64,000 nt of DNA. Origin: Mesorhizobium sp. Root554. Lineage in GTDB: Bacteria > Pseudomonadota > Alphaproteobacteria > Rhizobiales > Rhizobiaceae. Position 1 is the first letter of the stretch. The number at the start of each line of letters is the position of its first letter. The notes under the pieces were generated by a model. It was not told the DNA's origin. It searched no databases and worked only from the letters and a program-made list of their open reading frames with translations. The stretch is taken from positions 2,617,445-2,681,444 of the forward strand of contig NZ_LMGA01000001.1 of the NCBI RefSeq assembly GCF_001427025.1. Reading direction: 5' to 3'. Below are positions 26,835 to 34,583 of this stretch, piece after piece. Both the position numbers and the translations under genes were made by a program.

Positions 26835-26862
26835 AAGCCCGCGCCGTTTCCGGCGCGGGCTT
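26835..26862 (-). terminator. Strong intrinsic terminator of the PRC-barrel gene
   Basis: A perfect 12-bp stem (AAGCCCGCGCCG / CGGCGCGGGCTT) with a TTTC loop. On the minus strand it is followed by a run of T residues (complement of 26828-26836). It lies 22 bp after the stop of the PRC-barrel gene. Confidence 0.9.
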
Positions 26863-26883
26863 CGTCATTGAAACGTCGATAGT

Positions 26884-28290
26884 TTACTGGACGATCAAGC
26901 GCTGTTCGTCGCGCTTCTCGGCATAGCTGCCCTTGTCATAGGCGACCTGCTTGTCGAGCTGTTCCTTGGTCAGGTTCGTGTAAAGGTAGTTGTTGCCGTC
27001 CTTGTCGGACATGAACTTGAGATTGTCCATGCCGACCGCGACGGACTTCGAACCAATGCCGAGGAAGCCGCCGACATCCATGATCACGGCATCCACCTTG
27101 TTGTCGGCCGACAGGACGATATCGCTGATCTCGCCGATATCGGCATCGTCGGCGCCATAGACATTGGTGCCTATGAGGGTGTCTGCGCTGATCTTGTCAG
27201 CCGGCATTTCCGTCAGCGTCGAACGGTCGATCGCAGCGGTTTCCGTCTTGTCCGCCGAATCGGCGTCGGCCTTCGGTTCAGCAGGCGCGGCGGCCATCGG
27301 GGCCGGTGCGGCTGCGCCGTCCGATGCGGCCGGAGGCGTGGCTTCATTGGTTGCCGTAGCCGGAGCGGTTGCCGAAGGTGCGGTGGGCTCGCCTGCCGCC
27401 GCAGCAGCCGGTGCCGGATCGTAAGCCTTGCGGTCGAAGTCCGGCAGACCCTGCAATTCTTCCTTCGTCGCGCTGACGACCAGCCAGCGATCGCCGTCCT
27501 TCTCGGCCCATTCGGCCTTGCCGTAATCGAAGGCGACGTTCTTCGTGCCGAGGCCCAGGAAGCCGCCGACGCCGATGACCAGCGACTCGGCTGCACCATC
27601 CTTGGACAGAACGATATCCTTCACGTCGCCGATGTTTTCAGCATCGTCACCGGTGCCGTTGTAGACATCCTCGCCCATGATGTTGCTGGCCAGCGCGCCG
27701 TCGGCGGGCTGGACCGGCGTGGCGTCAGCCGGCGCGGCTTTGGTGTCGGCCGGGGCCTTCTGGGCCGTGTCGGTCGCCGGCGCAGCAGGCGCGGCCGGAG
27801 TTGTGCCCGATGCCGAAGGAGCCATGGCTGTACCGCCATCCGCGGCCGGAGCCGGAGCCGGAGCCGGCTCGTAAGGCCGGTCGTCGAATGCGGGTAGCGC
27901 CGTCAGCGCATCCTTGCTGGTGTCAGCCACCAGCCAGCGGTCGCCATTCTTTTCGGTCCATTTCAGCTTGCTGAACTCCATGGCGACATTCTTGGAGCCA
28001 ACGCCGAGGAATCCGCCAACACCGATAATCAGGGATTGGGCCTTGCCGTCCTTATCGAAGACGATGTCGGACACTTCGCCGATGTTTTCAGCGTCGTCGC
28101 CGCTGCCATTATAGACATCTTCGCCAATGACATTCGAAACCAGGCTGCCGTCCGACCGGACGACAGGGGCGGCGGGAGCGGCGCTTTCGGCGGCTGGACT
28201 TGCCGGCGCCGGTGTCGTCGCGTTCTGGGCATAAGCGCCGCTTGCCACCATCGTTGCGAGGGCCGTCGTGGCCAATAGCTTGCGTATCAT
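26884..28290 (-). CDS. Exported triple PRC-barrel protein
   Basis: A 468-residue protein with an N-terminal signal peptide (MIRKLLATTALATMVASG, cleavage after AYA) and three PRC-barrel domains at roughly residues 48-140, 203-290 and 362-455. Each holds a V-Y-N/G-G-D-D-A-E-N/D-I-G core followed by a VGGFLGxGxK strand. Two Ala/Pro-rich linkers of ~60-70 residues join them. PRC barrels are generic binding modules; in Rhizobiales exported versions are frequent stress-response products. An EcfG-type promoter 69 bp upstream and the terminator downstream make it a self-contained stress gene. Confidence 0.9.
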   Translation of the reverse strand: MIRKLLATTALATMVASGAYAQNATTPAPASPAAESAAPAAPVVRSDGSLVSNVIGEDVYNGSGDDAENIGEVSDIVFDKDGKAQSLIIGVGGFLGVGSKNVAMEFSKLKWTEKNGDRWLVADTSKDALTALPAFDDRPYEPAPAPAPAADGGTAMAPSASGTTPAAPAAPATDTAQKAPADTKAAPADATPVQPADGALASNIMGEDVYNGTGDDAENIGDVKDIVLSKDGAAESLVIGVGGFLGLGTKNVAFDYGKAEWAEKDGDRWLVVSATKEELQGLPDFDRKAYDPAPAAAAAGEPTAPSATAPATATNEATPPAASDGAAAPAPMAAAPAEPKADADSADKTETAAIDRSTLTEMPADKISADTLIGTNVYGADDADIGEISDIVLSADNKVDAVIMDVGGFLGIGSKSVAVGMDNLKFMSDKDGNNYLYTNLTKEQLDKQVAYDKGSYAEKRDEQRLIVQ

Positions 28291-28358
28291 GATATTTCTC
28301 CTCGTCCGTTAATCCATCGGGCGCGCGGCACGGCTGGCCGCTGCTTCTACGGGTGGAC

Positions 28359-28383
28359 AACGTGTCGGCGTCGCCGTTGTTCC
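28359..28383 (-). promoter_or_regulatory. EcfG promoter of the PRC-barrel gene
   Basis: Minus-strand GGAAC (28383-28379), 16 bases, CGTT (28362-28359): an exact GGAAC-N16-CGTT match to the general stress sigma factor consensus, about 69 bp before the start codon. Confidence 0.85.
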
Positions 28384-28451
28384 GGCTTCCAATGCCGGGT
28401 TTTCGGGCATTCTGCCGCAGCATTTTCAAAGCATTTTTTTCAATTTTCTGC

Positions 28452-28476
28452 GGAACCATCCGTCGCAAAACGCGTT
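28452..28476 (+). promoter_or_regulatory. EcfG promoter of the lipid-kinase-like gene
   Basis: GGAAC (28452-28456), 16 bases, CGTT (28473-28476), about 65 bp before the start codon. It is back to back with the EcfG promoter that drives the PRC-barrel gene on the other strand. Confidence 0.85.
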
Positions 28477-28541
28477 TGCGCATAGGCTGGAGCCATTTCC
28501 GGCCGGTTTTTGTTCGGGGAAAGGTATCCTTGGCGAGGGGC

Positions 28542-29459
28542 ATGCGATTTGCAGCGGTGCTGAACCGAGAGGGCGGCACGTTGCGCACAACCGATCTTCA
28601 GGCATTCAGTTCACGCATGCGCGAAGTGCTCGAACAGGCCGGTCATTCGCTTGTTATCGATATTGTCGATGGCAGCGAGGTCGAGCAGCATCTGCGCAAG
28701 GCCGCGGCACGGCGGAACATAGACATCGTGCTCGCCGGCGGGGGCGATGGCACGATATCCACCGCGGCCGCCATCCTCATGGGCAAAAAGAAGGCGCTGG
28801 CGATCCTGCCCGCCGGGACCATGAACCTCTTCGCGCGGGGGCTCGGAATCCCGCAGACACTGGACGCGGCCATCGTGGCTTTCGCCAGCGGCAAGATCAT
28901 CGCAGTCGATGTGGCGACGGCCAATGGCGAACCGTTCGTGCACCAGTTTTCGATCGGCATGCATGCAAAGATGGTGCAGTTGCGCGAAAAAATGGAATTC
29001 GGCTCACGCCTCGGCAAGATCCGGGCATCGGCTCGCGCTGCCTGGGCAACGATAAACAATCCCCCCGCCATGAACGTCACGCTGACCATCGGCGATGCCG
29101 AGATAAAAACCCGCACCACCGGCATCGGCGTCACCAACAATCTGTTTGGCGAAGGCCACCTTCCCTATGCCGACAACCCTGCCGGCGGCGTCCTGGGCAT
29201 CTATGTCACCCTGGCGCGCCAGCGTGGCGAATTGGTCAGGTTTTTCTTCAACATGGCGCGCGGCAAATGGCGCGACAACGAACATGTGGAAATCCATCAG
29301 GCCAACAAGGCGACGCTCGCCATCGGTTCCTCCCGCAGGCCTCGTGCCGTCATTGATGGAGAGTTGGTCAAACTTGAATCTCTAACGGCCCTGGCGATTC
29401 ATCCGCGCGCGCTGAATGTTCTGGTGCCGGCAGCCGCAGTCAAGGCAAAAGCGGCATGA
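28542..29459 (+). CDS. Diacylglycerol kinase-like lipid kinase
   Basis: A 305-residue DAGK-catalytic-domain protein with the nucleotide loop LAGGGDGTISTAAA and the substrate segment LPAGTMNLFARGLGIP. The C-terminal beta domain includes GVLGIYVTLARQRGELVRF and AVIDGELVKLE. Such soluble lipid kinases phosphorylate diacylglycerol, ceramide-like or sphingosine-like lipids. The ATG at 28542 has GAGGGG upstream; an in-frame codon at 28353 would extend across the EcfG promoter and is rejected. Placement under EcfG suggests membrane lipid remodelling during stress. Confidence 0.9.
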   Translation: MRFAAVLNREGGTLRTTDLQAFSSRMREVLEQAGHSLVIDIVDGSEVEQHLRKAAARRNIDIVLAGGGDGTISTAAAILMGKKKALAILPAGTMNLFARGLGIPQTLDAAIVAFASGKIIAVDVATANGEPFVHQFSIGMHAKMVQLREKMEFGSRLGKIRASARAAWATINNPPAMNVTLTIGDAEIKTRTTGIGVTNNLFGEGHLPYADNPAGGVLGIYVTLARQRGELVRFFFNMARGKWRDNEHVEIHQANKATLAIGSSRRPRAVIDGELVKLESLTALAIHPRALNVLVPAAAVKAKAA

Positions 29460-29485
29460 TGCTCACGCCGCAGCCCCGACACCGC

Positions 29486-29662
29486 CTACCCGTTGGGCGT
29501 CTGGGCCTGGCCGGCAGGCGTACCCGCATCGATGAGTTCGCCGTAGAACTCGGCTGCCCCCCATGCGGCGAAAGCCAGAAGCAGGGCGGCGATGAGAACA
29601 ATCAGGACCTGACGTCCCCTGCGCCCCTGTCGAGCATCGGTATCGGAAACGATTTTGGTCAT
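29486..29662 (-). CDS. Small single-span membrane protein, 58 aa
   Basis: A 58-residue protein: a basic cytoplasmic lead (MTKIVSDTDARQGRRGRQ), one membrane segment (VLIVLIAALLLAFAAWGAA) and a short acidic/proline tail. The start at 29662 has GGAGG seven bases upstream. It is transcribed divergently from its neighbour kinase and lies behind a perfect EcfG promoter. I do not recognise a family. Confidence 0.75.
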   Translation of the reverse strand: MTKIVSDTDARQGRRGRQVLIVLIAALLLAFAAWGAAEFYGELIDAGTPAGQAQTPNG

Positions 29663-29717
29663 ATTGGGCCTCCATGGAGTCGGCGCTGTGAGGCGTCGTG
29701 GAAGTTGGTTGTGAACC

Positions 29718-29742
29718 AACGGTTCCTCTCAGCTAAGGTTCC
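29718..29742 (-). promoter_or_regulatory. EcfG promoter of the small membrane protein gene
   Basis: Minus-strand GGAAC (29742-29738), 16 bases, CGTT (29721-29718), 56 bp before the start at 29662. Confidence 0.85.
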
Positions 29743-29801
29743 GGGCCGTCTCGGCGGGACTGCGCCGGCTTCGGCAAAGAGCCAAAAATTCCGGGGGCTT
29801 C

Positions 29802-31328
29802 GTGGGCGAAAGTAAAGGTATCGGACTGCCCGCAAAGGTACGCCGGGCGGTTGACGACGAACACAGGCTAAGTGTCCTCCAGGATCTTCAGACCCTTGGC
29901 GCTACGGCTGATGCGGATTTCGACCGGCTCACCAGCCTTGCCGCCTTCCTGATGAAGACGCCGGTCGCGCTGGTGACGCTTCTCGACGTCGAGCGGCAAT
30001 GGTTCAAGTCGTGTGTCGGCTTGGACAGCGCCGGCACCGACACCAATATTTCATTCTGCGCCCATGCCATTGCCGCGGGTGACAAAGCCATGATCGTCAC
30101 CGATGCCACGACCGATCCCCGTTTCCTTGCCAATCCGCTGGTCACGGGCGCGGAACATATCCGTTTTTACGCCGGGGCGCCGATGATCGTCGCTGGCGCC
30201 CGCATCGGAACGCTTTGCGTGCTCGATCGCGAACCCCGTGGTTTGCCATCCGACGAGCAGCTACAGCAGCTTGAATCCATGGCGGCTCTGGCCGCCAGCC
30301 TGTTCACGCTGAAGGATTCGAGTCGCAGCGGCGTCTTGGCGAAGGCAGCGCTTCGACTTGAGGAGCAACGCCGCGCCATCGCACTGGATGCGGCGGCGCT
30401 TGCCAGTTGGGTCTGGAACGTGCGGACGAATACGGTCGATTGCGACGTCTTGCTGCCCCAGATGTTGAACCTGCCGCGCGCGACGCGGCTGACGGCCCGC
30501 GAGGTCCTGCGTGCGGTGGATCGCCGTGACGTCAAAGGAACCCAAGCGCGTTTTCTCGACACGCTGAACGGTGAAGACCAGTATTCTGGCGAATTCCGCG
30601 TCAAAGGCTTCGACCCGCCCCGATGGCTGGCTACCCGTGGCCGCGTCATCGAGCGCGACGACGATGGCAGGCCGACCCTTATTTTCGGCGTGAACTACGA
30701 TGTCACCGAACGGCGTCTTGGCGACGACCGCCAGCGCCTGCTGCTGCGCGAGTTGAACCATCGCGTCAAGAACACGCTGGCGACCGTGCAGGCTCTGGCG
30801 ACGCAGACGGTCCGTCATGCCAGCGACCCGGGTGAGTTTCTTGCCGCCTTCAGCGGCAGGCTCCAGGCCTTGGGTGCAGCCCATAACCTGCTTTCGGATC
30901 GCGAATGGCGTGGCATCGGCATCCGGGAACTGGTGCAGATCGAGACGCGGCCGTTCGATGCAAGAGACGGGCAGCGCATCCAGGTTTCCGGCCCCGACAT
31001 CTTCCTGACCCCGGATCAGGCGGTTGGATTGGGGCTTGTCCTGCACGAACTATCCAACAACGCGCTCCAGTACGGCGCATTGTCCGGGGCGACAGGCATC
31101 GTCGAACTTGCCTGGAGAGCGCACGGCGGCGTCAAGGATCGCAAACTGACGCTGACCTGGACCGAACATGGCGGGCCGGCGGTTTCGCCGCCCGCGCGCC
31201 ACGGCTTCGGCTCAATCTTGATCCGCCGCAGCCTCGCCAAGGTGCTTTCCAGCGAAGTGGCGCATGAATTTCGCCCGGAAGGCGTGCACGCCCGCATTTC
31301 CATACCCTTGGAGGACGGGCTCGCCTGA
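29802..31328 (+). CDS. GAF-PAS HRxxN (HWE/HisKA_2) sensor histidine kinase
   Basis: A 508-residue soluble kinase. Residues ~20-170 form a GAF domain (LMKTPVALVTLLDVERQWFKSCVGL), ~195-300 a PAS domain (SWVWNVRTNTVDCD), and ~305-500 the HWE-type transmitter with phosphoacceptor LLLRELNHRVKNTLATVQAL and an ATPase with HELSNNALQYGAL. HRxxN kinases are the usual upstream sensors of PhyR. It starts at GTG 29802. Promoter-proximal DNA contains an EcfG site only for the opposite strand. The lack of a membrane segment suggests an internal stimulus. Confidence 0.9.
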   Translation: MGESKGIGLPAKVRRAVDDEHRLSVLQDLQTLGATADADFDRLTSLAAFLMKTPVALVTLLDVERQWFKSCVGLDSAGTDTNISFCAHAIAAGDKAMIVTDATTDPRFLANPLVTGAEHIRFYAGAPMIVAGARIGTLCVLDREPRGLPSDEQLQQLESMAALAASLFTLKDSSRSGVLAKAALRLEEQRRAIALDAAALASWVWNVRTNTVDCDVLLPQMLNLPRATRLTAREVLRAVDRRDVKGTQARFLDTLNGEDQYSGEFRVKGFDPPRWLATRGRVIERDDDGRPTLIFGVNYDVTERRLGDDRQRLLLRELNHRVKNTLATVQALATQTVRHASDPGEFLAAFSGRLQALGAAHNLLSDREWRGIGIRELVQIETRPFDARDGQRIQVSGPDIFLTPDQAVGLGLVLHELSNNALQYGALSGATGIVELAWRAHGGVKDRKLTLTWTEHGGPAVSPPARHGFGSILIRRSLAKVLSSEVAHEFRPEGVHARISIPLEDGLA

Positions 31329-31341
31329 GCTACGCGGACAG

Positions 31342-31357
31342 GCTCCCGAACGGGAGC
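31342..31357. terminator. Weak hairpin between convergent genes
   Basis: GCTCCC and GGGAGC form a 6-bp stem with a GAAC loop between the kinase and the membrane-protein gene. There is no U-tract; it may mark the end of one or both transcripts. Confidence 0.3.
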
Positions 31358-31810
31358 TCAGCCCTCGTCAGGCCCGGGCGGCGGTTTCACGTTTTCGCGG
31401 TAAATCGCATAGGCCGCCAGCGCAATCGCCGGACCGATGATGGCGCCCAGACCGACCTTCCCGCGCAGCAGCGTAGGGAGCAGCGCGAGCGCGGTGGTTG
31501 CACCAACGGCTGCTAGATCCGCCTTGCGGCGTCTTGCCCGCCGCCGCGACCGGGAGCCGGCCGAAAGCTTGAACATCACCACGACAAGGCCGGCAACCAC
31601 GACAAACACAACGCCGAAGCCAAGCGCGGTTTCAATCGGTCCATAGCGGACAGCCGCCCACATATAGGCCGCTCCAATAAAGAACCCCGCGCCGACAAGG
31701 AAGAATACCGCAGCCAGCGTGTAGGCCACGGCTCCCAGTTTTGCGCGCTGAATCGCCGCCGCCGTCTCGCCCGAAGCGAGCCCCGCAAGCAGGGTTGCCA
31801 GCATTCCCAT
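31358..31810 (-). CDS. Membrane protein, holin-like, with DUF883 neighbour
   Basis: A 150-residue protein with an amphipathic N-terminus, two central membrane segments (LGAVAYTLAAVFFLVGAGFFIGAAYMW and ALGFGVVFVVVAGLVVVMF), a highly basic loop (SRSRRRARRRKAD) and a further hydrophobic part. It resembles the putative holin/'phage holin family' membrane proteins found beside DUF883 genes in alphaproteobacteria; a real holin role is doubtful because no phage is here. It is 15 bp behind the DUF883 gene, so the two form an EcfG-driven operon. Confidence 0.8.
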   Translation of the reverse strand: MGMLATLLAGLASGETAAAIQRAKLGAVAYTLAAVFFLVGAGFFIGAAYMWAAVRYGPIETALGFGVVFVVVAGLVVVMFKLSAGSRSRRRARRRKADLAAVGATTALALLPTLLRGKVGLGAIIGPAIALAAYAIYRENVKPPPGPDEG

Positions 31811-31825
31811 GATTTCGGCGCGATC

Positions 31826-32152
31826 CTAGCGGCGTGAAAGCAAAGCGAACAGGAAGCCGACGCCTGCGGCGATCGCCAGCGACGTCACCGGCTTTTCGCG
31901 CACGTTGGCGAGAACCTGCTCTTCAAGATCGCGGGCATTGCTCTTAAGGCTTTCCATGGCCGCCTCACCCTGCACGCGCAGTTGCTCCACACCTTCGGTG
32001 GCTGCACGTTTGGCGGTGCCGTAGCTATGCTGCCCCGTCGCGGCCAGCTGCTTGGTCAGCTTTTCGATGTCTGCCTTGAGCAGCTTGATGTCGGCTTCCA
32101 GATCGGATGTCGACCTGCTCTCGTTGACGGTCTTTCCAGCTACAGTGGCCAT
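31826..32152 (-). CDS. DUF883 (ElaB/YqjD-like) tail-anchored protein
   Basis: A 108-residue protein with a coiled-coil region (ADIKLLKADIEKLTKQLAA) and a C-terminal membrane anchor ending VGFLFALLSRR, the layout of the ElaB/YqjD/DUF883 family. E. coli members are stationary-phase proteins that anchor ribosomes at the inner membrane. It has an EcfG promoter and is the first gene of the two-gene unit. Confidence 0.9.
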   Translation of the reverse strand: MATVAGKTVNESRSTSDLEADIKLLKADIEKLTKQLAATGQHSYGTAKRAATEGVEQLRVQGEAAMESLKSNARDLEEQVLANVREKPVTSLAIAAGVGFLFALLSRR

Positions 32153-32182
32153 ACTGAACTCCTTGTTGTGTATGCCGGTTGA

Positions 32183-32207
32183 AACGTCCGTCGCCGGGCA
32201 AGGTTCC
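32183..32207 (-). promoter_or_regulatory. EcfG promoter of the DUF883 operon
   Basis: Minus-strand GGAAC (32207-32203), 16 bases, CGTT (32186-32183), ~31 bp before the DUF883 start. Confidence 0.85.
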
Positions 32208-32266
32208 GGATTGAATCATCTCCTTTGAAATCCTTCGGCAGAGAAGGCAACAAAGGCACGAAACGA

Positions 32267-33034
32267 TCAAATCAAAGGCCGCTTGCCTTCGCCGAGCCCT
32301 TCCCATCCCGCCAGTTGGCGCAGCCCCTTGGCGTCAGTCACTTCGCAGCCATCCTTCCAGACGATCAGCTTGCGTTCGACGAGCTTGCGGATCGTCTTGT
32401 TGGTGTGCACGAGCGAAAGACCGAGCGTATCGGCGACATGCTGCTGGGTAATGGGGATTTCGATCGGCTTTTTGCCGTTGAGACCCACACCGACGGCACG
32501 ATCGGCAATGAAGGCGATCAGATAGGCGGCGCGCTCAAGCGCCGAGCGGCGGCCGATGGAGAGAAGGTTCTCATCCAGCATGCGCTCCTCGCGCGACGCC
32601 AGCCAGGTTATGTCATAGGCAAGCTCAGGATGCCGTTGGTACAACTCCGGCAGTTCATCCCGCTGGAACATGCACAAAAGCATGTCCGAAAGCGCCTCGA
32701 TGGAATGCTGCATCTCACCCATGATGCTGCCCTGTAGGCCGATCAGATCGCCAGGCATCACATAGTTGAGGATTTGACGGCGCCCGTCGGACAAAAGCTT
32801 GTAGCGGAAACCCCATCCCGAAAGAACGGTAAACAGATGGGCGCTGTGACTGCCCTCGACAAGAACGGTCGCGCCTTTGGCGGCGGCAAGCTCGCCCTTC
32901 TTGAACTTGCTGATGAATGCCAGTTCCTGCGTTTCGAATTCGCGGAAAAGCGGAAGCGGCCTCAGCGGGCATTCTTCACACGGATATCGGCGCGTGGAAA
33001 AAACACGGTCTTTCTGGCCCGACATTTCCATCAT
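32267..33034 (-). CDS. Crp/Fnr family transcriptional regulator
   Basis: A 255-residue regulator: cyclic-nucleotide-like beta barrel (residues ~35-130), dimerisation helix, and C-terminal winged helix (ITQQHVADTLGLSLVHTNKTIRKLVERKLI). The N-terminus holds two cysteines (YPCEECPLRPLPLF), which is fewer than the four needed for a classical FNR iron-sulfur cluster. The cue is therefore unknown. It is not preceded by an EcfG promoter but sits within the stress island. Confidence 0.9.
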   Translation of the reverse strand: MMEMSGQKDRVFSTRRYPCEECPLRPLPLFREFETQELAFISKFKKGELAAAKGATVLVEGSHSAHLFTVLSGWGFRYKLLSDGRRQILNYVMPGDLIGLQGSIMGEMQHSIEALSDMLLCMFQRDELPELYQRHPELAYDITWLASREERMLDENLLSIGRRSALERAAYLIAFIADRAVGVGLNGKKPIEIPITQQHVADTLGLSLVHTNKTIRKLVERKLIVWKDGCEVTDAKGLRQLAGWEGLGEGKRPLI

Positions 33035-33114
33035 CTCACTAAGATACTGATTTTCAATAGCCTTTTCAGGCCAGGAATTTTAGCGAAGTCTCAATCACTG
33101 TACATTTTTTTTAA

Positions 33115-33561
33115 ATGACAGCGTCGCCAATTCCGTTCATGAGTCAGACTGATTTTCAAGGAGTTATTGTTGAAGTGTCCCTTTTGCTGAATGGCCTGCG
33201 CGTGCTCATTCTCGAAGACGAGTTTCTTATCGCCATGGACGTCGAACAATTGTGCCGTGACCATGGCGCAAGCGACGTTTCCATTGCCCGCGATCTTAGC
33301 GAAATTGACGTCGGCCAGGTCAAGGCTGCCTTTGACGTCGCCATCGTCGATCTCATGCTGAACGGCACTTCCACCGTCGAATTCGCCGCCACCCTGCGCG
33401 ACCACAAGGTCCCGTTCGTCTTCGCCTCTGGCTATTCCGACACCCCTGAACTTCTGAGCGCCTTTCCAGGGGTCAAACTGGTGGCGAAACCATATTCCGG
33501 CGAAGATCTGGTCGAGGCGGTCGCTTCAACCTGCGGTCGCACCTCGGTGCCGGCAAGCTAG
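33115..33561 (+). CDS. Single-domain response regulator
   Basis: A receiver-only protein. Acidic pocket LILEDEFLIAMD, phosphoacceptor aspartate in DVAIVDLMLNGTS, and conserved lysine in LVAKPYSGEDLV are all present; no output domain follows. In alphaproteobacteria such proteins often take phosphate from or feed it to HRxxN kinases in the general stress pathway. The start is uncertain: ATG codons at 33115 and 33139 are in frame, but the domain itself starts near a GTG at 33175, behind AAGGAG. Confidence 0.88.
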   Translation: MTASPIPFMSQTDFQGVIVEVSLLLNGLRVLILEDEFLIAMDVEQLCRDHGASDVSIARDLSEIDVGQVKAAFDVAIVDLMLNGTSTVEFAATLRDHKVPFVFASGYSDTPELLSAFPGVKLVAKPYSGEDLVEAVASTCGRTSVPAS

Positions 33562-33616
33562 AGACATCCGTCCGGCATTTTCTGCCGGCTTTGGTTAAGG
33601 TGCTGCCGGCCGCGGG

Positions 33617-34165
33617 TCAGGCGGCGGAAGAACCCATGACCTGGGAGGATATAGCGTCCGGGCCGTACTCGTCCTCGCCCGAAATCTTCAGGATGTCCTG
33701 CAGCTTGGTGCGGGCGCGGCTGACGCGGCTCTTGATCGTGCCAACGGCGCATCCGCAAATCTCGGCCGCTTCCTCATAGGAAAAGCCCGAGGCTCCGATG
33801 AGGATGATCGCCTCGCGCTGGTCTTCGGGAAGCTGTTCCAGCGCGCCGCGAAAATCCTTCAGGTCAAGCTGCCCATGCTGGGCGGGGTGGACGGCCAGGC
33901 GGCTCGTCATGATGCCTTCGCTGTCCTGGACCTCACGGCCACGCTTGCGCATCTGCGAATAGAATTCGTTGCGCAGGATCGTGAACAGCCAGGCTTTCAG
34001 ATTGGTGCCGGGTTGAAAGCTTTCATGCTTGTCCCAGGCCTTGACCAGCGTTTCCTGGACCAGATCATCCGCCTTGTCGGAATTTTGCGTCAGTGAGACG
34101 GCAAACGCCCGCAAGGACGGAATGGAACCGAGAAGATCGGTTTTGAAGCGCGGTGATACGGACAT
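33617..34165 (-). CDS. ecfG: General stress sigma factor EcfG
   Basis: An ECF sigma factor of 182 residues. Region 2 is LVQETLVKAWDKHESFQPG with NLKAWLFTILRNEFYSQMRKRGREV; region 4 is FSYEEAAEICGCAVGTIKSRVSRAR. It is the second gene after nepR, its ATG lying three bases beyond the nepR stop. EcfG-type sigma factors recognise GGAAC-N16/17-CGTT; nine such sites occur within 9 kb of this gene, including one in front of this operon. It is held inactive by NepR and released when phosphorylated PhyR captures NepR. Confidence 0.95.
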   Translation of the reverse strand: MSVSPRFKTDLLGSIPSLRAFAVSLTQNSDKADDLVQETLVKAWDKHESFQPGTNLKAWLFTILRNEFYSQMRKRGREVQDSEGIMTSRLAVHPAQHGQLDLKDFRGALEQLPEDQREAIILIGASGFSYEEAAEICGCAVGTIKSRVSRARTKLQDILKISGEDEYGPDAISSQVMGSSAA

Positions 34166-34168
34166 GTT

Positions 34169-34369
34169 TCAGTCCTTTTTCTGCGCGGGTTCAGAATTCT
34201 CCAGCTGCGACAGGAGCTGAGCGAAACGATCGGGAACGTCGTCCGAAACCAGCTCGTCATAATATTGCTTGAGCTTGCGCCCGATTTCGGAGTTCGATCC
34301 GAGAGGGTTCGCCGAACCCGCCCGGCGCGGCGGCGCGCCGGCGATCGTATCCTTGCCCATGGTCTTCAT
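34169..34369 (-). CDS. nepR: Anti-sigma factor NepR
   Basis: A 66-residue anti-sigma factor. The conserved core LGSNSEIGRKLKQYYDELV and PDRFAQLLSQLE is that of NepR; the N-terminal tail is flexible and basic. NepR binds EcfG, and is sequestered by the sigma-like domain of phosphorylated PhyR. The start at 34369 is preferred; further upstream in-frame codons are without family support. It is the first gene of the nepR-ecfG operon and lies divergent from phyR. Confidence 0.94.
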   Translation of the reverse strand: MKTMGKDTIAGAPPRRAGSANPLGSNSEIGRKLKQYYDELVSDDVPDRFAQLLSQLENSEPAQKKD

Positions 34370-34454
34370 TCTGCCTTGTCCCGTCCCCAAACGCTTCTAA
34401 CACTCAACTCCGGGCACACAAAACCCCTCGTCAGGTAGCCCGATTTTTGGCCTA

Positions 34455-34479
34455 AACGCTTTCGCACGGAACTGGTTCC
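34455..34479 (-). promoter_or_regulatory. EcfG promoter of nepR-ecfG
   Basis: Minus-strand GGAAC (34479-34475), 16 bases, CGTT (34458-34455), ~86 bp before nepR. It makes the operon self-activating. Confidence 0.88.
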
Positions 34480-34487
34480 CACAAGGT

Positions 34488-34512
34488 GGAACTTTTTCCC
34501 GGTATCGGCGTT
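34488..34512 (+). promoter_or_regulatory. EcfG promoter of phyR
   Basis: GGAAC (34488-34492), 16 bases, CGTT (34509-34512), ~72 bp before phyR. It lies only 8 bp from the divergent nepR promoter. Confidence 0.88.
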
Positions 34513-34583
34513 CTCGAGTATGGGATTTGGAAACTGCCCGCACCGCAATTGATCTTTCACGTCACATGAGGGAGACGTCAACC

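Noticed and set aside
31358..31810. Evidence of a prophage because of a holin-like protein
   Set aside because: No other phage gene is present, and the protein pairs with DUF883 in a chromosomal stress operon.
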